Shown piece after piece: positions 6,441 to 10,327 of a stretch of 10,327 nt of DNA (within the stretch, counting starts at the first letter, position 1; each line of letters starts with the position of its first letter). Below the pieces are notes generated by a model, which worked only from the letters and a program-made list of their open reading frames with translations, was not told where the DNA came from and ran no database searches. The position numbers were made by a program, and so were the translations under genes. The stretch lies in the NCBI GenBank assembly GCA_011800805.1, contig MPNW01001570.1, forward strand, positions 12,298 to 22,624. Direction: 5' to 3'. This stretch comes from Hirudo medicinalis (taxonomy: Eukaryota; Annelida; Clitellata; Hirudinida; Hirudinidae).

Positions 6441-8465
6441 CTGAAAAGCAGTGCTACACTGAGATCATGATTAGTCTGATGATAAATCGTCATTAGCAGC
6501 CTCATCTCCATTTTAAAACATTTTGAACGATATACCGAAAAATTAAAACATTTTCCAGAATAATTGAAGAGTTTTCAACTAAAATGCCACCATGTGGTTT
6601 CTGATGTTGAATTGCACACAATTGTTGCCTGTTCTCTAAGTCGAAATTTAATATTCCTTGTTTTAAAGTTCAAAACAAAAACAAAATACCTTTTTGCATG
6701 CAATATTCACCAACAAATCCTTCCTTACAAGGAGATTGGCAAGCTCCGTACATGCTAAACGAATCCATATCCTTGCACCTCATGATCAGGCCGCATGCCA
6801 TGAGTCCCTCTGCAAAAGCAGCTGTTAAGAAAAGTGACTTTATAAAATTTTTATTTTGATGAAGCAGCTAATAGGAAAAAATAAGTTCAAGTTCTGTTAA
6901 AAAATTTCGATATTTTTCGAAACAAAACCGTTGTGTTACAGCTTTTTTTGGCTGATATAGCGTGATAAATCAGCTTTATACTCTAATAGTAAAGTTTTGC
7001 TTGAATTTCAACGTAATGAACGAAAATACTAAATTTAAATTTCAGAGCAACAATTGTGCGAATAAGTTTCAAAATGTTACTTTGATCGATTCCATAATTC
7101 ACTAATGTTTAAGTTAAATTAAGTTAAATAAATGTTACATTTCAGTTATTCGCTTCTATATTGCAAATTAATTTTACAACTCAGTTTCACATTAGATTTG
7201 ATGTATCATGCTGGAGTAGATCATTTATCAATATTAAATGTTATATATTAATATCAAATTGTTTAAATTCGTCTAACAACTTTTACAAAGGCTGCGAACA
7301 CGATAATACTTCAAACTTCTATTCCATAAACGCACCATGATCCTTATGAGCCCCGACTTAAAAAATTAAAGGAATGTAATTTTACTTGAGAACACACTGA
7401 CATGATGTACGCCACCACAATTGCGCGTATCGTTTCCTGAGCATGAAATATTACATTTAAATCCACGTAAATCAACATCTAGTGGACGGTTGTTCGAACA
7501 CCCACAATATTCTCCTGACTTTAAACGAAAATGATTTTATGGCCGTTTATCTCTATAATATTGTAATAAACGACGGGGCTTTATTTATGCCGAGTTTATT
7601 GTTGGGATTATTCAGCAAATATTCAGATATCAACTGAGTGGTATTAACTGTAAATACCACGCTTACGCAATAATCCTGCTGCCAGTTATTGCGTAACGAT
7701 CAGTTGTGTGATTATTTGCTGAATAGGAATGTTCTTCAATGTGGGCTTCGAGATTCTCTGAGATAATGTGTGTTTTTGTGTGATCTTGTATGATGATATA
7801 AACTTAATCAGAACGCTTATAGCTAGTCCTAGAAAGATTCTAAATATAACAACAAATTAATTAAAAAACTTAAACTTAATTACAAAAAATTAAATAAAGG
7901 CATTTTTCAGGGTTATAATAATATAAATTTAGAACATGTTTCGAGTAAACTTTACTTCCATGAAAGCAAATCGCTGTCCCAAGCATTGATGAATACATGT
8001 TTCTATAGTCAATAAATCCACTTTAGTTTTCTCATAATCACGACTTACATAACATCCAACATAATAAGGAAGTGGAGGCCTTACTATAAAAAGTAATATT
8101 AATATTATAATAATATTAATTAAAGTATAATATTAATTTTATTAAATTAATATTATTATAATATTAATATTATAATAAGCGCCTCTGACGCTATGCATAT
8201 GGCGCTATATAAATGAACTACACTTACATTTACATTAATAAAAAGTAATATTTTTTAATTAAAACAAATGAAACAGAATATGAACAGAAAAAAAAAACCC
8301 CAGTACGATTCCACTTCAAATCGTTGCGTACTTACACAGGTAAACGGAAAAGCTATTTTCACCCCCACAAAATCTTTGGCGTCCCTCGCATACTATGTCA
8401 CAATTTTCATCACTCATTATGAAGTCTTCTTCTGTAGCATTGGTGCAGGCACAGAGTGTATTTGC
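5858..8465 (-). CDS. Gene C (partial, 5' end outside window): inverted paralogue of gene B
   Basis: Exons read on the - strand, as complement join(5858-5939, 6010-6088, 6399-6440, 6690-6821, 7386-7518, 7956-8083, 8336-8465). The 726 nt give 241 aa plus stop, with no internal stop and consistent phases (1,0,1,1,1,2). Layout: second half of WSC1, complete WSC2, EGF-like, stalk, TM, polar tail. It matches gene B exon for exon, and the WSC1-half and EGF exons have exactly the same lengths (130, 132 nt). The missing 5' part (first half of WSC1, F5/8C-like domain, signal) would lie beyond the right edge. The intron that should hold the preceding boundary is at least 1.86 kb here, against 241 bp in gene B, because mobile-element DNA sits in it. 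The role is inferred as for gene B. Confidence 0.8.
6104..6167. repeat. 44-bp tandem duplication
   Basis: TTCCAATTAGTCATAAATCA (6104-6123) recurs with one mismatch at 6148-6167. The spacer contains AACATAATAACATAATAAC, itself a duplication. It lies in the gene C intron just upstream of the TM exon acceptor. Confidence 0.7.
6690..6821 (-). CDS. Gene C exon: EGF-like domain lacking its first cysteine
   Basis: 132 nt, phase 1-1, with acceptor ttcttaacag and donor GTATTT. The C-terminal part YGACQSPCKEGFVGEYC matches gene B YGDCGGTCKSGFIGDHC. Cysteines are at exon residues 10, 16, 28, 32 and 41. The position equivalent to gene B Cys2 is Ala, so one of the three EGF disulfides would be lost. A shorter exon from an internal acceptor (after 6809) is possible but would not restore the cysteine and would break the length match. 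Confidence 0.78.
7386..8083 (-). CDS. Gene C exons (7956-8083, 7386-7518): WSC domain 2
   Basis: The first half reads RPPLPYYVGCYVSRDYEK, then ETCIHQC and FAFME. The second half reads SGEYCGCSNNRPLDVDLR, then FKCNISC and NCGGVHHVSVF. All eight WSC cysteines are present. The linker RPPLPYYVGCY parallels KSPLPFLAGCY in gene B. The halves are joined by a phase-0 intron (donor GTAAAG) of 437 bp that contains the branched palindrome at 7609-7725. The first-half acceptor directly abuts the 15-bp direct repeat at 8086-8100. Confidence 0.85.
7565..7600. repeat. Small imperfect hairpin
   Basis: AATAAAC (7565-7571) pairs with GTTTATT (7594-7600), with an inner GGC/GCC. It sits 9 bp before the larger branched palindrome, in the same gene C intron. 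Confidence 0.5.
7609..7725. repeat. Branched (T-shaped) palindrome, foldback-element-like
   Basis: The outer arms 7609-7624 and 7710-7725 are inverted repeats, 15 of 16 matching (TATTCAGCAAATA + TC). They are extended inside by CAACTG/CAGTTG (7631-7636 with 7701-7706). Between them lie two separate perfect hairpins: GTGGTATT/AATACCAC (7638-7645 with 7653-7660, 7-nt loop) and TTACGCAATAA/TTATTGCGTAA (7663-7673 with 7686-7696, 12-nt loop). Folded, this is one stem with two arms. It codes for nothing and lies inside a gene C intron. The outer repeats could be the terminal repeats of a tiny MITE; no clear target-site duplication was found. Confidence 0.7.
8086..8252. mobile_element. Short non-autonomous insertion with 15-bp direct repeats
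   Basis: ATAAAAAGTAATATT occurs at 8086-8100 and again at 8238-8252, enclosing 137 bp. A 15-bp direct repeat fits a target-site duplication from retroposition of a SINE-like or truncated LINE-like element. The insert begins with AT-rich inverted repeats and ends GGCGCTATATAAATGAA plus a TTACATTTACATTA tail, similar in style to the short tandem tails of some SINEs/LINEs (from memory, not searched). It sits directly upstream of the gene C WSC2 acceptor, whose pyrimidine tract is the repeat itself. Confidence 0.55.
8094..8172. repeat. Perfect 28-bp AT-only inverted repeat
   Basis: 8094-8121 and 8145-8172 are exact reverse complements made only of A and T, with a 23-bp spacer. A second, overlapping hairpin can form: 8127-8139 with 8144-8156, 13 bp, 4-nt loop. 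The two are mutually exclusive. Confidence 0.85.
8336..8465 (-). CDS. Gene C exon: second half of WSC domain 1
   Basis: On the - strand it reads ANTLCACTNATEEDF... to FCGGENSFSVY, nearly residue for residue the gene B exon ANQNCACSNIINVED...WCGGEDSFSVY. The acceptor (CTGAAAG) follows an unusually long T-rich tract (8467-8493). The donor is consensus GTAAGT, phase 1. This exon is the most upstream part of gene C inside the window; the first half of this WSC domain was not found between 8466 and 10327. Confidence 0.85.
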
Positions 8466-8871
8466 CTTTCAGAAAAAAAAAAACAAAAAAAAAACGCATC
8501 CATCGAAGAATTATTTGAGTGGCTCAAATAGAGCGGAGAACGCTAAGATATCGGCTATATGAGGAAGGAAACCGAAAACAGCATCTCTCGCTAAATGAAA
8601 GCGAGAAATACTCTTGATGGCTATAAGCTACAAGATCGGAGAAGCTAATATTATACTACCAAGGACATACGGTCAGGAAATCATGATGACACCCCTCATG
8701 AAATCATGATAATTTCCTTATAACTCGATAAATATAAGCTCAATATTACTCAATTTTATATATAACATCACTTTGTTGTATATAAAACGACCTGAAAAAT
8801 TTTTAAAAAATTTAACAAGTAGAACTTGTAAAATATGCAAAATAGCATTTGCGGCCGTTTGAAAACCATGA
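8466..8871. other. Non-coding stretch with small hairpins, upstream of gene C's visible end
   Basis: Begins with an A-rich run (8471-8494), which is the - strand pyrimidine tract of gene C. It contains TATTTGAG/CTCAAATA (8512-8530, 3-nt loop), AGCG/CGCT just after it, and TCTCGCT/AGCGAGA (8586-8606, 7-nt loop). TCATGA occurs three times between 8681 and 8709. The missing first half of gene C WSC1 was looked for here and not found. Confidence 0.45.
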
Positions 8872-9393
8872 GGTGGAGAAACAGCGCCTGATGCAGCTGT
8901 GCATTCAGGTGAAACGCCGAACGATACCGGACCGGATTCCCACCACAGTTCCGAGTGCGTTCGAGTTTCCGGCCTCACGGAAGACCCTCCACGAGCTAGA
9001 ATCATGTTCTCTCGAGGTAATGATAGGAATGGGAGGGACGGATTGGATGACGATCTCAAACGTGATCTCAAGAAAATTTTGAAAAGAGACGATTCCATGA
9101 AGCTTGAGTGGTTGAAAGGCGAGAAAAAGGCGCTCCGTCGTCGGTGGAAGAGCGCCAAGGAGGAGGAGAAGGTTGGTCTTTCAGTGTTGTGGGAAGAGTT
9201 GAAGGAAAGTGTGAAGAACTATAGCCGTGCCGAGGGTATTAGACAGAAGAATTATGAGAGGAGGAAAGCTCGTAGAAGGTTTTTCATTGATCCGTACAGG
9301 TATGGGAAAGCGCTGCTCGACCCTCCGAAATCAGGAGAGCTTAAAGTGGGGGCATACCAAAACAGCGAAGGACCAAAACATCGAAGCCCATAA
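8872..9393 (+). mobile_element. Non-LTR retrotransposon fragment: linker region before reverse transcriptase
   Basis: A frame open from 8872 (after an in-frame stop) to TAA 9391-9393, clearly less AT-rich than its surroundings. The central part is charged and probably helical (KLEWLKGEKKALRRRWKSAK...). It then reads RRKARRRFFIDPYRYGKALL and DPPKSGEL. The pattern basic-helix, F.DPY.YGK.LL..PKSG.L is typical of the segment between endonuclease and reverse transcriptase in LINE-type ORF2 proteins of invertebrates. Neither catalytic domain is present, so this is a dead internal fragment. The last residues run into the 22-bp repeat array. It has no clear start codon. Family identification is from motif memory. 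Confidence 0.5.
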
Positions 9394-9480
9394 AACCAAA
9401 ATATCTAATGCCCTGTACCAAAATATCTAAAGCCTTACACCAACATAGCGAAGACCCCTGACCAACATAGCCATAGAAGC
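9356..9480. repeat. 22-bp degenerate minisatellite
   Basis: Units begin with ACCAAAAYA/ACCAACATA at 9356, 9372, 9395, 9417, 9439 and 9461. The last four starts are spaced exactly 22 bp apart. A typical unit is ACCAAAATATCTAAAGCCTT plus two bases. Divergence increases toward both ends. Confidence 0.8.
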
Positions 9481-9646
9481 GCGGAAAGTACGAGCACGAG
9501 GTGATTATGAGCAATAAGATATTAAGTGTCTCAATGTTTGAATATAGTTCCATGAATTTTTTTAAATTTATTTTTACTGTTTTTTTTTGTGCATTTTGTG
9601 CAATACATTTTTGAAACTTTGTTTTAAATTTATAAAATGAAAATAA

Positions 9647-10327
9647 ATAATTTTGCTTCCACGTTTCCAACTCATTGAAAACGGTTCAAATAAAGGTAAG
9701 GCTGTTCTCTTGAGCAACATTGGCTTTAAATACACCCTCAGCAGGAAAACAAAAACCACCTCGTATTGGAGATGCTATAAACAAGCTAAACCTAATGTCT
9801 GCCCTGGGACTGTTCGGCATAAAGAAGAAATATACTTAACTGGCAACGATCATAATCATTACCCAGCGCCAGGTTTGTTGATGGCTACCAAGATTTGTAC
9901 GGCCGTCAAGTTAGAGGGTGACAACCATAAGTTTGAATTGCCTATCAACGTTGTCGATCGAGTTATGGAATCGATAGCAAATGTTCCTGACCCGATCAAT
10001 GAAGTTCCTGGAGCCAGACAGCTGACAAGACGGTTAACCTACAGGCGGAGTAAAACTATGCCAAAACACCCAGCTAAATTAGAATTTATTTTAAACAACT
10101 ATTTTATTCCGAGTGAATTCTTAATAGCAGACATCACCAAGAACGCAGAAAGGCATCTCATGTTTGGAACGAGCGACATGAGGAAGCTTCTACTTGAAGG
10201 TGAACATTGGTTTATGGATGGGACGTTCAAAGTCGTGAGAACACCATTTGTTCAGCTTTTCTCCATTCATGCCTTTGTGAGGAGGGATAACGGAGTGAAG
10301 CAAGTCCCACTTCTTTTTGTTTTGATG
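9647..10327 (+). mobile_element. FLYWCH-MULE (Mutator-like) transposase, N-terminal part, runs off the window
   Basis: Open without a stop for 227 codons to the right edge. The N-terminal FLYWCH zinc finger reads FKYTLSRKTKTTSYWRCYK, then NVCPGTV and NDHNHYP, supplying the C...C...H.H ligands. A linker of about 110 residues follows, then HWFMDGTFKVVRTPFVQLF, the opening of the MULE transposase core. The Asp at 10217-10219 is probably the first residue of the DDE triad. The other two acidic residues lie beyond the window. The upstream in-frame stop is TAA 9644-9646 and no ATG precedes the zinc finger, so the start is either in an upstream exon or lost. It is oriented opposite to gene C and lies in or next to its expanded intron. 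Terminal inverted repeats were not found. Confidence 0.8.

Noticed and set aside
8268..8531. + strand frame of 87 codons
   Set aside because: Antisense to the gene C WSC exon and rich in poly-Lys from the A tracts; no recognisable domain.
8718..9158. - strand frame of 146 codons opposite the retrotransposon fragment
   Set aside because: The + strand frame has the recognisable retrotransposon linker motifs; the - frame shows none.
1..10327. tRNA, rRNA, CRISPR array or prokaryotic operon
   Set aside because: Nothing in either strand supports these; the window is intron-containing eukaryotic DNA.

Overview
The window is AT-rich animal DNA, most likely from an invertebrate. Its coding sequence is cut into short exons by small AT-rich introns with GT...AG ends, and no prokaryotic gene layout is visible. 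WSC domains, a discoidin/fucolectin-like domain, FLYWCH-MULE DNA transposons and a non-LTR retrotransposon fragment fit an aquatic invertebrate. The phylum cannot be fixed from this sequence.

The main content is a small cluster of paralogous single-pass membrane proteins that I could rebuild exon by exon. Gene B (+ strand, 916-4440, 11 coding exons, 1341 nt, 446 aa) appears complete. It has a signal peptide, an F5/8C (discoidin/fucolectin)-like domain, two WSC domains, an EGF-like domain, a short stalk, one transmembrane helix and a Ser-rich cytoplasmic tail. Gene C (- strand, visible exons 8465 down to 5858, 726 nt, 241 aa seen) is an inverted, tail-to-tail paralogue. It carries the same C-terminal module: half of WSC1, WSC2, EGF-like, stalk, TM and a polar tail. 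Its 5' part lies beyond the right edge. Exon phases are identical in B and C, and two exons have identical lengths (130 and 132 nt). At the left edge (about 10-370) lie remnants of a third, probably broken copy A on the + strand: a degenerate EGF exon, a stalk exon with intact splice sites, and a TM remnant without an acceptor.

Region by region: 1-370 copy A remnant; 371-915 gene B 5' flank; 916-4505 gene B with its poly(A) signal; 4506-5596 AT-rich intergenic DNA between the two gene tails, with only weak hints of relic exons; 5597-8465 gene C. Gene C introns hold a branched palindrome (7609-7725) and an AT-rich insertion flanked by a 15-bp direct repeat (8086-8252). From 8466 to 10327 the sequence is mobile-element-rich: small hairpins, a non-LTR retrotransposon linker fragment (8872-9393), a 22-bp minisatellite (9356-9480) and the start of a FLYWCH-MULE transposase running off the right edge (9647-10327). 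This block sits where gene C should have the intron that splits its first WSC domain.

Function is inferred only. Secretion signal, lectin-like module, WSC carbohydrate-binding modules, EGF and TM suggest a cell-surface glycan-recognition receptor. Tandem and inverted paralogues with relic copies suggest a gene family turning over by duplication and loss.
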